Positions 52,251 through 60,491 of a stretch of DNA of 64,000 bases are shown here, one piece after another. A program made the translations under genes and the position numbers. How positions within the stretch are numbered: position 1 is the stretch's first letter; each line of letters opens with the position of its first letter. A model generated the notes under the pieces. It ran no database searches. It had not been told where the DNA came from and saw only the letters and a list, made by a program, of their open reading frames with translations. The DNA is taken from NCBI GenBank assembly GCA_937951875.1, contig CALGAN010000039.1:1-64000 (forward strand), in the 5' to 3' direction. This stretch comes from an uncultured Alkalilimnicola sp. (GTDB taxonomy: Bacteria; Pseudomonadota; Gammaproteobacteria; Nitrococcales; AK92).

Positions 52251-53255
52251 TCAGGCCGGCTCGGCCTCGGCGGCGCGCCGCGCCGGCGCCGAGACCAGCC
52301 CGAGCCGCTCGCGGGCGGCCTGGTACTCGCGCTTGAGGCGCGCCACCAGCTCGGCGGCCGGCACGATCTCCTTGACCGCGCCCACGCCCTGGCCGGCGCC
52401 CCAGATGTCCTTCCAGGCCTTGGCGGAGGTGTTGCCGCCGGAGCCGAAGTTCATCTTGCTCGGATCGGACTCCGGCAGATTGTCCGGATCCAGGCCGGCG
52501 TTGATGATGCTCTGCCGCAGGTAGTTGCCGTGCACGCCGGTGAACAGGTTGGTGTAGACGATGTCGTCGGCGCCGCTGTCGACGATCATCCGCTTGTAGC
52601 CTTCGACGGCGTTGGCTTCCTTGGTGGCGATGAAGGCCGAACCGATGTAGGCCAGGTCGGCGCCCGCCGCCTGGGCGGCGAGGATGGCGTTGCCGTTGGC
52701 GATGGCGCCGGACAGCAGCAGCGGGCCGTCGAACCACTCACGGATCTCCTGGAGCAGCGCGAACGGCGACAGCGTGCCGGCATGGCCGCCGGCGCCGGCC
52801 GCCACCGCGATCAAGCCGTCGGCCCCCTTCTCGATCGCCTTGTGGGCGAAGCGGTTGTTGATCACGTCATGCAGCACGATGCCGCCGTAGCTGTGCACCG
52901 CCTGGTTGACCTCCTCGCGCGCGCCCAGCGAGGTGATGATGATCGGCACCTTGTACTTCACGCACAGTTCCAGGTCGTGCTCCAGGCGGTCGTTGGACTT
53001 GTGCACGATCTGGTTGACCGCGAACGGCGCCGACGGCGCGTCGGGATGCTTGGCGTCGTACTCGGCCAGCTCGGTGGTGATGCGGTCCAGCCACTCATCG
53101 AGCAGGGAGGCGGGGCGGGCGTTCAGGGCCGGGAAGGAACCGACCACGCCGGCCTTGCACTGGGCAATCACCAGGTCGGGGTTGGAGATGATGAACAGCG
53201 GCGAGCACACCACCGGCAGCTGCAGGCGGTCTTTCAGGATCGAAGGAAGAGCCAT
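52251..53255 (-). CDS. Nitronate monooxygenase family protein (NPD, FMN TIM barrel)
   Basis: A 334-residue FMN enzyme of the 2-nitropropane dioxygenase/enoyl-reductase-like fold. It starts LQLPVVCSPLFIISNPDLVI and shows VPIIITSLGA, then the flavin phosphate site ADGLIAVAAGAGGHAGTLSP and GPLLLSGAIANG, ADLAYIGSAF. GAGGHAG with its histidine is the hallmark of nitronate monooxygenases. Many members act on nitronates; some are quinone reductases. GAGGTAACC precedes the ATG. It follows an NTF2-like gene by 55 bases and shares its promoter and PadR-like operator. Confidence 0.9.
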   Translation of the reverse strand: MALPSILKDRLQLPVVCSPLFIISNPDLVIAQCKAGVVGSFPALNARPASLLDEWLDRITTELAEYDAKHPDAPSAPFAVNQIVHKSNDRLEHDLELCVKYKVPIIITSLGAREEVNQAVHSYGGIVLHDVINNRFAHKAIEKGADGLIAVAAGAGGHAGTLSPFALLQEIREWFDGPLLLSGAIANGNAILAAQAAGADLAYIGSAFIATKEANAVEGYKRMIVDSGADDIVYTNLFTGVHGNYLRQSIINAGLDPDNLPESDPSKMNFGSGGNTSAKAWKDIWGAGQGVGAVKEIVPAAELVARLKREYQAARERLGLVSAPARRAAEAEPA

Positions 53256-53310
53256 GGTTACCTCGGAACGCGAAACGGAATTGAAGTGACGATCGCCGAC
53301 GCCGTGCCAC

Positions 53311-53772
53311 TCAGGCCGACTTGCCGGTGCCCAGCAGTTGATCCTTGAGCGGCGCGAGCCGCTTGCCCATCGCCTCCGCCAGCGCCTGCAGGCCGGTCAT
53401 CGGCCGGATCATCACCTCGAACTCGACGATCTTGCCCTGCTCGTCGAAACGAATCATGTCGATGCCCTTGAGCTGCTTGCCGCTGACCTCGGCGCTGAAC
53501 TCGAGCACGATGCTGCTGCCGCACTCGCTGACGAAACGCCGGTGGTAGCGGAAGTTCTCGAACACCTGATTGACGTTCTTCAGCACCAGCTTGATGGCGG
53601 TCTTGCCCGGATAGGGCGTATGCGCCACCGGCGAGCGGAACACCACCTGATCGGACAGCAGCGGGTCGAGCTCCTCCATGGCGTTGCGCTCGAGAAGCTG
53701 ATACCAGGCGGCGAGCGTGCGCTGCGCTGCGGGCGAGAGAGTCTTGGCCTGCAGATCCTGCTCTGCGTTCAT
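53311..53772 (-). CDS. Nuclear transport factor 2-like (SnoaL-type) protein
   Basis: A 153-residue cone-barrel protein. It shows AAWYQLLERNAMEELDPLLS, then VVFRSPVAHTPYPGKTAIKL and ECGSSIVLEFSAEVSGKQLK, the order typical of SnoaL/ketosteroid-isomerase-like NTF2 folds, which bind small hydrophobic ligands. It is the first gene of an operon with the nitronate monooxygenase. The palindrome at 53866 lies about 95 bases upstream. Catalytic residues cannot be assigned with confidence, so a binding or isomerase role is open. Confidence 0.8.
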   Translation of the reverse strand: MNAEQDLQAKTLSPAAQRTLAAWYQLLERNAMEELDPLLSDQVVFRSPVAHTPYPGKTAIKLVLKNVNQVFENFRYHRRFVSECGSSIVLEFSAEVSGKQLKGIDMIRFDEQGKIVEFEVMIRPMTGLQALAEAMGKRLAPLKDQLLGTGKSA

Positions 53773-53865
53773 GGAACGTTTCCGTTGCTTGTTGCCGGCC
53801 GGCCGATCGCGGCGCCCGGCGGTTGATCGGTTCTCCTCCTGGCCTACCGGCGTTTGGCAGCCGGT

Positions 53866-53883
53866 TATGCAACCAGTTGCATA
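53866..53883. promoter_or_regulatory. PadR-type palindrome
   Basis: TATGCAAC-CA-GTTGCATA is a perfect inverted repeat. PadR operators commonly have ATGN-rich arms (ATGT-8N-ACAT); here ATGC-8N-GCAT. A further ATGCAAC lies at 53908-53914. It sits upstream of the NTF2/nitronate monooxygenase operon, with the padR gene just beyond that operon. Confidence 0.6.
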
Positions 53884-54063
53884 TTAAGTAGCGCATCACC
53901 CCGCGCGATGCAACGGGGCGGCGGTGGCGGTAGCGGCCCCGGCGCTCCCTCTTCCTAGCCGCCCGCCCATCGGCCGATGCCGCCACCGCCGCAAGCGGCA
54001 CCGATTGCAAAATATTTCATAAAGCTTTCATATGGCGGTCTTAGGGGGTCAGGGGGACACCAC

Positions 54064-55566
54064 ATGCAATTCCGATCGCTCCCCGCGGTCCTGCTGCTGG
54101 CGCTGAGCGTGGCGGCGTGCGGCGACGGCGCCCGGCCGGGTACCGCCGGTGTCGGCGACTCGTACTACCCGCGGCTGGGCAACGGCGGCTACCAGGTCGA
54201 GCACTACACGCTCGATATCGAGGTCACCGACGTCTCGCGCAGCGAGCTGAGCGGCCTCGCCCGGATCGAGGCGGTCACCACCCAGCGCCTGAGCCGCTTC
54301 AACCTCGACCTGATCGGCTTGACGGTGGATGCGGTCCACGTCGACGGCCGGCCGGCGAGATTCGAGCGCGACGGCTACGAGCTGGTCATCACGCCGGCGG
54401 CCGCGCTCGCGGCGGACGCTCCCTTCACGGTCGAGGTGCGCTACCACGGAGTGCCCGAGCGCTACCTGTCGATGGCCGCGCCGGAGGAAGACATCGGCTG
54501 GATCACCCACGACCACGGCAGCTACGCGATCAGCGAGCCGGACGGCGGCGCCACTTTCTTCCCGGTCAACGACCACCCCTTGGACAAGGCCACCTACACC
54601 TTCCGCCTCACCGTGCCGAAGCCGTACCAGGTGGCCGCCAACGGCGTGCTGCGCGAGACCGCCGACCACGGCGACCGCACCACTTATGTGTTCGAGGCGC
54701 GCGACCCGATGGCGAGCTATCTCGCCACGATCGCCATCGAGCGCTTCGAGCTGGTGAGTGAAACCGGCCCGAACGGCCTGCCGCTGAGCAGTTATTTCTC
54801 CACGATGCTCGATCCCGCTTACCGGGTGCCGTTCGCCAACGTGCCCCGCGCGCTCGCGCTATTCAATGAGCGCTTCGGGCCCTACCCGTTCGAGGTCTAC
54901 GGCTCGATCATGGTGAACGCGCCGTCTCGCGGCCCGCTGGAGACGCAGACCCGGCCGATCTACGGCAATGACGAGTATTACCTCGAGGATCCGCAGTGGG
55001 CGGAGCTGATCGTGGTGCACGAAACCGCCCATCAGTGGTTCGGCAACAGCGTGTCCGTGACCGACTGGAGCGACCTCTGGATCAACGAAGGCTTCGCCAC
55101 CTACGCCGAATGGCTGTGGCTGGAGGAAACCGAGGGCAGCGAGGCGCGCGATGCGGAAATCGCCTACATCTACGAAGCGGTCGCCACCAGCCCGACCGCG
55201 GTGCCGCCCGGCAGGCTCATGGCGGACGATCTGTTCGACTACGCCAGTGCCTACGGCCGCCCGGCGCTGATGCTCCATGCCCTGCGGCTGGAGATCGGCG
55301 ACCACGCGTTCTTCGCGCTCCTGCGCGCCTATCCCACGCGTTACGCCTACGGCCATGCCGACCGCGCGCAGCTGCTCGCCCTGGCCGAGGAGCTCAGCGG
55401 TCGCGAGCTGCGTGCGTTCTTCGACGCCTGGCTGTACGGTCAGGCGCTGCCGCCGATTCCGCCGCTCGGCCTCGCCCCGGAGACGGTCGACGCGAACAGC
55501 GCCCAGCCGCGCAGCGAGAACATCCGCCTGCTCCACCGCCACGGGCACCGGCCGCCAAGATATTGA
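54064..55566 (+). CDS. M1 family metallopeptidase, lipoprotein
   Basis: A 500-residue envelope peptidase. The lipoprotein signal ends in the lipobox VAAC (Cys19). The N-terminal M1 beta-domain includes HYTLDIEVTDVSRSELSGLA. The catalytic site is exact: HETAH (319-323) and Glu342 in INEGFATYAEW give HExxH-x18-E for zinc. The usual exopeptidase motif GxMEN is not present at the expected place (GPLETQ instead), so it may not be a classical aminopeptidase. The ERAP-like C-terminal domain is missing, which fits the short bacterial M1 group. Substrate unknown. Confidence 0.88.
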   Translation: MQFRSLPAVLLLALSVAACGDGARPGTAGVGDSYYPRLGNGGYQVEHYTLDIEVTDVSRSELSGLARIEAVTTQRLSRFNLDLIGLTVDAVHVDGRPARFERDGYELVITPAAALAADAPFTVEVRYHGVPERYLSMAAPEEDIGWITHDHGSYAISEPDGGATFFPVNDHPLDKATYTFRLTVPKPYQVAANGVLRETADHGDRTTYVFEARDPMASYLATIAIERFELVSETGPNGLPLSSYFSTMLDPAYRVPFANVPRALALFNERFGPYPFEVYGSIMVNAPSRGPLETQTRPIYGNDEYYLEDPQWAELIVVHETAHQWFGNSVSVTDWSDLWINEGFATYAEWLWLEETEGSEARDAEIAYIYEAVATSPTAVPPGRLMADDLFDYASAYGRPALMLHALRLEIGDHAFFALLRAYPTRYAYGHADRAQLLALAEELSGRELRAFFDAWLYGQALPPIPPLGLAPETVDANSAQPRSENIRLLHRHGHRPPRY

Positions 55567-55736
55567 GCGGTCGGGCGAACGCAACGCCGCGGGCGCGCCT
55601 CGGCGTCCGCTGCGTATGTACGCAATTTCGATGGACTTTGGCCCCCAGGCGGTAGCATGCTTGTGGCATCCATCGACGACGTAGCGACCCGTGTATGGCA
55701 TGGCGGGAGCCGTTGTCATCATCCGAGGGTCGCAAC

Positions 55737-56789
55737 GTGATCGAGCAGCAAGATTCACAGCGCAGAGCTGTGCTGCAGGCCCTACTACTGCTGACCATGG
55801 CGGCCGGCATCCTCTTCTTTTTCCTCAACATGCAGCGAGGCGCCGTGACCCTCGCCACCGTCGAGCTGGTGATGTCGGCGGCGTCCGCGATACTGCTGTG
55901 GGTCGTGCGCCGCACGGACCGGCTGCGCTTCTGGACCTTGGCCTATCTGATCCCCTTCCTGTGCGTGATGATGCTGTCCATGGCCACGCCGCGCGTCACC
56001 AGCACGATCTGCGTGTGGATCCTGCTCATCCCCGTGCTCACCCACCTGCTGCTGGGACGCTGGCTGGGCCTGCTGCTGTCGGTGCTGTTCATGGGCACGG
56101 GCATGGTGCTCTACCTGCGGCGCGTGCTGCTCGAACAGCAAACGATCGAGCCGGTTTCGCTGGCCAACGTGGTGATCTGCGGGCTCGCCATCCTGGCGCT
56201 GTCGCACGTGTTCGAGTGGAGCCGCGAGCGCTCGGAAACGGCGCTGCGCCGCCTGGCCACCACCGACGCGCTGACCGGCCTGAGCAACCGCGGCGAATTC
56301 GACAAGCGCTTTCGGCGCCACTGCGAGCGCGCGCTGCGCGACGGCCGGTCGCTGGCGCTGCTGCTGATCGACCTCGACGAATTCAAGCAAATCAACGACA
56401 TGCATGGGCACGCCTGCGGCGACACCGTGCTGCAGGCGGTGGCGCGGACCTTGAACCATTGCGTGCGCCCCACCGACAGCGCGTCCCGACTGGGCGGCGA
56501 GGAGTTCGCCGTGCTGCTGACCGATATCAACCATGACGATGCGCTCGCGGCCGCCGAGCGCATCCGCCTGGCCATTGAGCAGACGTCGATCCGCTACCGG
56601 GACCACGAGATACGGGTCACCGCCAGCATCGGCCTCGCCGAACTCGGGCTCGACGGCCACGACCTGGAGGCGATCTACCGCGCCGCCGACGCGCGGCTGT
56701 ACCAAAGCAAGGCCGCCGGCAGGAACCGGGTCAGCGCCGGCACGCTGCTGCCACGCGAGCAGCCGGCGCCGGCCGTCGCGCCTTCCTGA
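55737..56789 (+). CDS. Membrane diguanylate cyclase (GGDEF)
   Basis: A 350-residue protein with five to six N-terminal membrane helices (about 15-180) and a C-terminal GGDEF domain. It starts ATTDALTGLSNRGEFDKRF, has LLIDLDEFKQINDMHGHACG, then the loop RLGGEEFAVLLT with RPTD five residues before it, an intact inhibitory site. It should synthesise c-di-GMP. The GTG at 55737 (GAGGG upstream) is preferred to ATG 55695, but either is possible. This is the second cyclase of similar design in the window; no EAL partner is present. Confidence 0.88.
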   Translation: MIEQQDSQRRAVLQALLLLTMAAGILFFFLNMQRGAVTLATVELVMSAASAILLWVVRRTDRLRFWTLAYLIPFLCVMMLSMATPRVTSTICVWILLIPVLTHLLLGRWLGLLLSVLFMGTGMVLYLRRVLLEQQTIEPVSLANVVICGLAILALSHVFEWSRERSETALRRLATTDALTGLSNRGEFDKRFRRHCERALRDGRSLALLLIDLDEFKQINDMHGHACGDTVLQAVARTLNHCVRPTDSASRLGGEEFAVLLTDINHDDALAAAERIRLAIEQTSIRYRDHEIRVTASIGLAELGLDGHDLEAIYRAADARLYQSKAAGRNRVSAGTLLPREQPAPAVAPS

Positions 56790-56818
56790 CCGTCACGCGG
56801 TAAGGAACGGCGGCCGTC

Positions 56819-57709
56819 TTAAAGCCCCCGCATCCACTCCGGCCGCAGCCGCACCCGCTCCGGCGTGGCGATCGCCGTGCGCACCAGCGCCAGCAGCCGC
56901 TCCTTGTCGGCGTTCAGCGTGCCCTTCAGCACCAGGTAGTTGGAGGCGTGATCGCTGCGGAACACGGTATTGCGCAGATCGAGCTGACTGAGCAGCCGCT
57001 CCATCTCCTGGAACAGCCCGGTCCGATCCAGCGGCTCGAAGTCGGGGAACTGCGCGGTGAAGCGCTCCAGTCCGTACGGGAAGCTCACCACCAGGGTCGC
57101 CAGGAACTCGGGCTGGGTATCGTTGATCAGGCGCGCCGAGTTGTCGGCATGCTGCGCGCTCAGGCCGCGGCCGCCCAGGCCGTTGAGGATCATCATCGAG
57201 CGTTCGATGCCGGCTTCGCCGGCCTTGAGCAGCGCGTCCCTGGTGGACTCGTAGGTCTCGCCCTTGTTGACGCGGCGCAGCACCTCATCGTCGCCGGACT
57301 CGGCGCCGACGTAGATCAGCGTTAGCCCGGCATCGCGCAGCTCCTTGAGCTCATCCACCGACTTGCGCTTGAAATTGCGCGGCAGGCAATAGGAGCTGAC
57401 CCGCTCCACGTCCGGCATATGCTCGCGAATGGCCTGCAGGATGCGCATCAGCCGATGGGTCGGCAGCACCATGGCGTCGCCGTCGGCCAGGAACACGCGC
57501 CGCACCCGCAGCATCTCGCCGCAGCGGCGGATCTCTTCCAGCACCTCGGCCTCGTCGCGCGCGCGGAACTTCTTCTGCGGCTCCTTGTACATCTCGCAGA
57601 AGGTGCACTTGTTCCACGAGCAACCGTTGGTCACCGGCAGAATCAGCGAGCGCGCTTCGCTCGGCGGCCGAAACACCGGCTCGATGTAGCGTATCGGCAA
57701 GACTGGCAT
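56819..57709 (-). CDS. Radical SAM protein
   Basis: A 296-residue iron-sulfur enzyme. The cluster motif is GCSWNKCTFCEMYKE, that is C-x4-C-x2-C, a spacing I recall from COG1032-type radical SAM proteins. Further features: FLADGDAMVLPTHRL, IYVGAESGDDEVLRRVNKGE (the GxxES glycine/SAM region) and MMILNGLGGRG. It lacks a B12 domain. It cleaves SAM to a 5'-deoxyadenosyl radical; substrate unknown. The ATG at 57709 follows GGAG; a frame extended to 57850 has no domain support. It lies 70 bases downstream of the deformylase end on the same strand. Confidence 0.85.
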   Translation of the reverse strand: MPVLPIRYIEPVFRPPSEARSLILPVTNGCSWNKCTFCEMYKEPQKKFRARDEAEVLEEIRRCGEMLRVRRVFLADGDAMVLPTHRLMRILQAIREHMPDVERVSSYCLPRNFKRKSVDELKELRDAGLTLIYVGAESGDDEVLRRVNKGETYESTRDALLKAGEAGIERSMMILNGLGGRGLSAQHADNSARLINDTQPEFLATLVVSFPYGLERFTAQFPDFEPLDRTGLFQEMERLLSQLDLRNTVFRSDHASNYLVLKGTLNADKERLLALVRTAIATPERVRLRPEWMRGL

Positions 57710-57779
57710 GGCTTTGTCCGCTCCGAACGAACCACTCCGATCAAGTGGCCGACATGCTAGCGGAACCTGGCCATCGCCG

Positions 57780-58286
57780 TCAGCGCCGCGCCGCCCCGCG
57801 CTGCCGGGCACGCCGGTAGCGGGCCAGCAGACGGTTGCGCTTGAGCTCACTCAGGTGGTCGATGTACAGGCGGCCGTCGATGTGATCGCACTCGTGCTGC
57901 ACGCAGGCCGCCTCCAGTCCGTAGGCGTCGAACTGGTACTGTTTGCCGTCGAGGTCGAACGCCGTCACCCGCACGTGGTCCACCCGCGAGCGGGTTTTCT
58001 CCCGCTCGCCGGGCACCGACAGGCAGCCCTCGTTGAGCTCCATCGGCTGCCCCAGCGGCTCGTACACCGGGTTGATCAACACCCGTTCCGGATTGTCCTC
58101 CACCTGCATTACGGCCACCCGCAGATGCACGCCGATCTGCACCGCCGCCAGGCCAATGCCTTCGGCGGCGCGCATGGTGTCGAACATATCGGCCACCAAT
58201 TGGCGCAGCGAATCGTCGAAAACTTCCACCGGCCGCGACGGCTGACGCAGGCGCGGGTCGGGAAGATGCACGATTGGTCTGATCAT
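57780..58286 (-). CDS. def: Peptide deformylase
   Basis: A 168-residue metalloenzyme that removes the N-formyl group from new proteins. All three motifs are present: GIGLAAVQ (43-50), EGCLS with metal ligand Cys88, and HECDH with His131, Glu132 and His135. Length is typical. Valine replaces the usual proline in GxGxAAPQ, a tolerated variation in type I/III branches. AAAGGAT precedes the ATG at 58286. It is not next to fmt here, suggesting an extra paralogue, though this cannot be confirmed from one window. Confidence 0.93.
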   Translation of the reverse strand: MIRPIVHLPDPRLRQPSRPVEVFDDSLRQLVADMFDTMRAAEGIGLAAVQIGVHLRVAVMQVEDNPERVLINPVYEPLGQPMELNEGCLSVPGEREKTRSRVDHVRVTAFDLDGKQYQFDAYGLEAACVQHECDHIDGRLYIDHLSELKRNRLLARYRRARQRGAARR

Positions 58287-58460
58287 TGGAAATCCTTTGC
58301 GCCCGTGACGTTTGCCTCGTAGAGATAGCGGCGCCGGCAACGGTAGCAAGCGCCGCGACGGGGCGCCGCTCAACTGCCCGCCTCTGCATGATAGGCTCTA
58401 GCGACGTGCGCCGCGCCGAGTGAGCGCCCCTCAATGCGGCTTTCCGAGGAGAGATTCCCA

Positions 58461-59060
58461 GTGGCCAGCCTTAGCCGTCGCCTGTTATTGCCGTTCCTGC
58501 TGTCGCTCGCCTTGGCGGGCTGCGCGACCACCGACCAGCCGGCGGCGCCGCAGCCGACGGCCGAGGAGCGCGCCCGCGCCGAGCAGCTGGCGACCGCCAA
58601 GCGCTTTTTGCACAGCTGGGGCGCCGGCGAGCTGGCCTTGGAGACACTGCGACGCACCAGCGCCGAGCAGGCCAGGACGCAGCCGGCGGCGGCCGAGATG
58701 ATGAACCGGATCGCCGCCCGGATCAGCCCCGACGATTTCGAAACGGCCGGCGCCGAGGTGTACGCCCGCCACCTCGAACTCGCCCATCTGCAGGAGCTAG
58801 CGCGGTTCGCCGAAAGCGCCGCCGGCAACCGCTTCTTTCGCCAGATCAGCGAGGCGGTGCTGGCGGGCAAAAAGGTCGACGGCGCGGCGTTCATGAACGC
58901 GTTCAGCTCCGACGAACTCCTCGAACTCATGAAGTTCTCCAAGACCCCGGCCTTCGCCGCTCTGCAGCGGGAGCTGCCCGCCATCAACCGGGAACTGGCG
59001 GAAGCCGGCCGGCGCTTGGGCGAACAGGCGATGCAGCAGCTGCTGCGCGAGCAGCGTTGA
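58461..59060 (+). CDS. DUF2059-like lipoprotein
   Basis: A 199-residue envelope protein. The GTG at 58461 is preferred because GAGGAG lies 7-12 bases before it; ATG 58434 would add nine residues that are part of the leader. The signal MASLSRRLLLPFLLSLALAGC ends in the lipobox LAGC. The helical mature part (YARHLELAHLQELARFAESA, then GNRFFRQ) resembles DUF2059, a domain in small secreted bacterial proteins of unknown function. Single gene, divergent from deformylase. Confidence 0.75.
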   Translation: MASLSRRLLLPFLLSLALAGCATTDQPAAPQPTAEERARAEQLATAKRFLHSWGAGELALETLRRTSAEQARTQPAAAEMMNRIAARISPDDFETAGAEVYARHLELAHLQELARFAESAAGNRFFRQISEAVLAGKKVDGAAFMNAFSSDELLELMKFSKTPAFAALQRELPAINRELAEAGRRLGEQAMQQLLREQR

Positions 59061-59139
59061 GGCCCGGCCTCGGCGCTCCCTTCCTCGCCTCGGCCACGGC
59101 ATGGGTCCGCATCGCTGAGCGGTTCGTCATACCCGCTTG

Positions 59140-59250
59140 TCTCCTGCGAGGGGCTAGCGGGTGCGCGCATCACGCTCTCCCCCACGAGGGGGGAGGGGAC
59201 GTATGGGCCATCATCCTGCCTCGGTCTGGCCGCGGCACCTCGGCCCGGCA
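59140..59250. repeat. Palindromic intergenic repeat, copy A
   Basis: The core CTCTCCCCCACGAGGGGGGAG is flanked by arms such as CTCCTGCGAGGGGCTAG on the left and GGGCCATCATCCTGCC on the right. The right part matches the reverse complement of the repeat at 60307-60420 (GGGCCATCGTCCTGCC there). It fills much of the 297-base gap between the lipoprotein and GST genes. Confidence 0.55.
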
Positions 59251-59357
59251 GGACAGTAACAAAATCGACCGATACCTATATAAGCTGTCGGCTAGCGCCC
59301 AGCGCGTCCGCGCGGGACACCTGGGCCGCCTGGTCCGTTCGATATTAGGAGAGAGGC

Positions 59358-60230
59358 ATGGCTGACAGCAGTTACACACCGCCGCGGGTCTGGAAATGGG
59401 ATAAGGCCAGCGGGGGTAAGTTCGCCAACATCAACCGCCCGATCGCCGGGCCCACGCACGAGAAGGAACTGCCGGTCGGCAAGCATCCCTTGCAGCTGTA
59501 CTCCCTGGCCACGCCCAATGGCGCCAAGGTCACCATCATGCTCGAAGAGCTGCTGGCGCTGGGGTTCGAGGGGGCCGAGTACGACGCGCACTTGATCCGC
59601 ATCTCCGAGGGCGAGCAGTTCAGCAGCGGTTTCGTGGCGATCAACCCCAACTCCAAGATCCCGGCGCTGGTGGATCGCAGCGTCGAGCCGCCGATCCGGG
59701 TGTTCGAGTCGGGCTCGATCCTGCTGTATCTGGCGGAGAAGTTCGGCGCCTTCATCCCCGCCGACCGTGCCGGCCGCACCGAGTGCCTCAACTGGCTGTT
59801 CTGGCAGATGGGCAGCGCGCCGTTCGTCGGCGGCGGCTTCGGCCACTTCTACGCCTACGCGCCGGAAAAGTACGAGTACCCGATCAACCGCTACACCATG
59901 GAGACCAAGCGTCAGCTGGACGTGCTCGACCGCTGCCTGGCCGAGCGTGAGTACGTGGCCGGCAGCGAGTACACCATCGCCGACATGGCCATCTTCCCGT
60001 GGTACGGCGCGCTGGTGCGCGACAACCTGTACAACGCCGCCGAGTTCCTGGAAGCGCATACCTACAAGAACGTGATCCGCTGGGCCGAGCAGATCGCCGC
60101 CCGTCCGGCGGTGCAGCGCGGCCGCATGGTCAACCGCACCTGGGGCGACCCCGCCGGCCAGCTGCACGAGCGGCACGACGCTAGCGACTTCGAAACCAAG
60201 ACGCAGGACAAGCTGGCGCCCTCGTCTTGA
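59358..60230 (+). CDS. yghU: Glutathione S-transferase, YghU-like (Nu class)
   Basis: A 290-residue GST. The long N-terminal extension INRPIAGPTHEKELPVGKHP, then LQLYSLATPNGAKVTIMLEE is typical of YghU/Nu-class enzymes, which bind two glutathiones and act as disulfide-bond oxidoreductases. It continues FVAINPNSKIPALVD, FESGSILLYLAEKFG and the helical C-terminal domain with FGHFYAYAPEKYEYPINRY. GGAGAGAGGC precedes the ATG. It is a single gene flanked by related palindromic repeats and followed by a strong hairpin. Confidence 0.9.
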   Translation: MADSSYTPPRVWKWDKASGGKFANINRPIAGPTHEKELPVGKHPLQLYSLATPNGAKVTIMLEELLALGFEGAEYDAHLIRISEGEQFSSGFVAINPNSKIPALVDRSVEPPIRVFESGSILLYLAEKFGAFIPADRAGRTECLNWLFWQMGSAPFVGGGFGHFYAYAPEKYEYPINRYTMETKRQLDVLDRCLAEREYVAGSEYTIADMAIFPWYGALVRDNLYNAAEFLEAHTYKNVIRWAEQIAARPAVQRGRMVNRTWGDPAGQLHERHDASDFETKTQDKLAPSS

Positions 60231-60252
60231 AGACCGTCGCCCTGGCCCTGGA

Positions 60253-60295
60253 GCGCTATTGCGCAAGCCCTTCCCGCGAGGGGCTTGCGTAGCGC
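60253..60295 (+). terminator. Long hairpin after GST gene
   Basis: GCGCTA-TTG-CGCAAGCCC pairs with GGGCTTGCG-TAGCGC (15 bp with a 3-base bulge) around CTTCCCGCGAG, 23 bases after the GST stop. CTTTCCCC follows. Confidence 0.65.
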
Positions 60296-60306
60296 GCTTT
60301 CCCCAT

Positions 60307-60420
60307 GTGCCGTGCCCAGGGTACGGCAGGACGATGGCCCGCACCTTCCCTCCCCCTCGCGGGGGAGGGAACGCAAGGGGCTATCTCCTGCCGAGTACTC
60401 GCTGCGGCACATCGGCTTGG
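60307..60420. repeat. Palindromic intergenic repeat, copy B
   Basis: A roughly 110-base imperfect palindrome. The left side has ATGTGCCGTGCCC, GGCAGGACGATGGCCC and TTCCCTCCCCC; the right side mirrors these as GGGGGAGGGAA, GGGGCTATCTCCTGCC and CGGCACAT. The outer ends and the centre are best conserved. It is an inverted partner of copy A on the other side of the GST gene. The gap 60231-60491 holds only this and the terminator. Confidence 0.6.
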
Positions 60421-60491
60421 CCGCCGCTCACAGTTGCGCACCGGCGAGGTGCGCATCCGCTGGCGGCGGCCGGAAGGGCCGGCTCGGTGGC

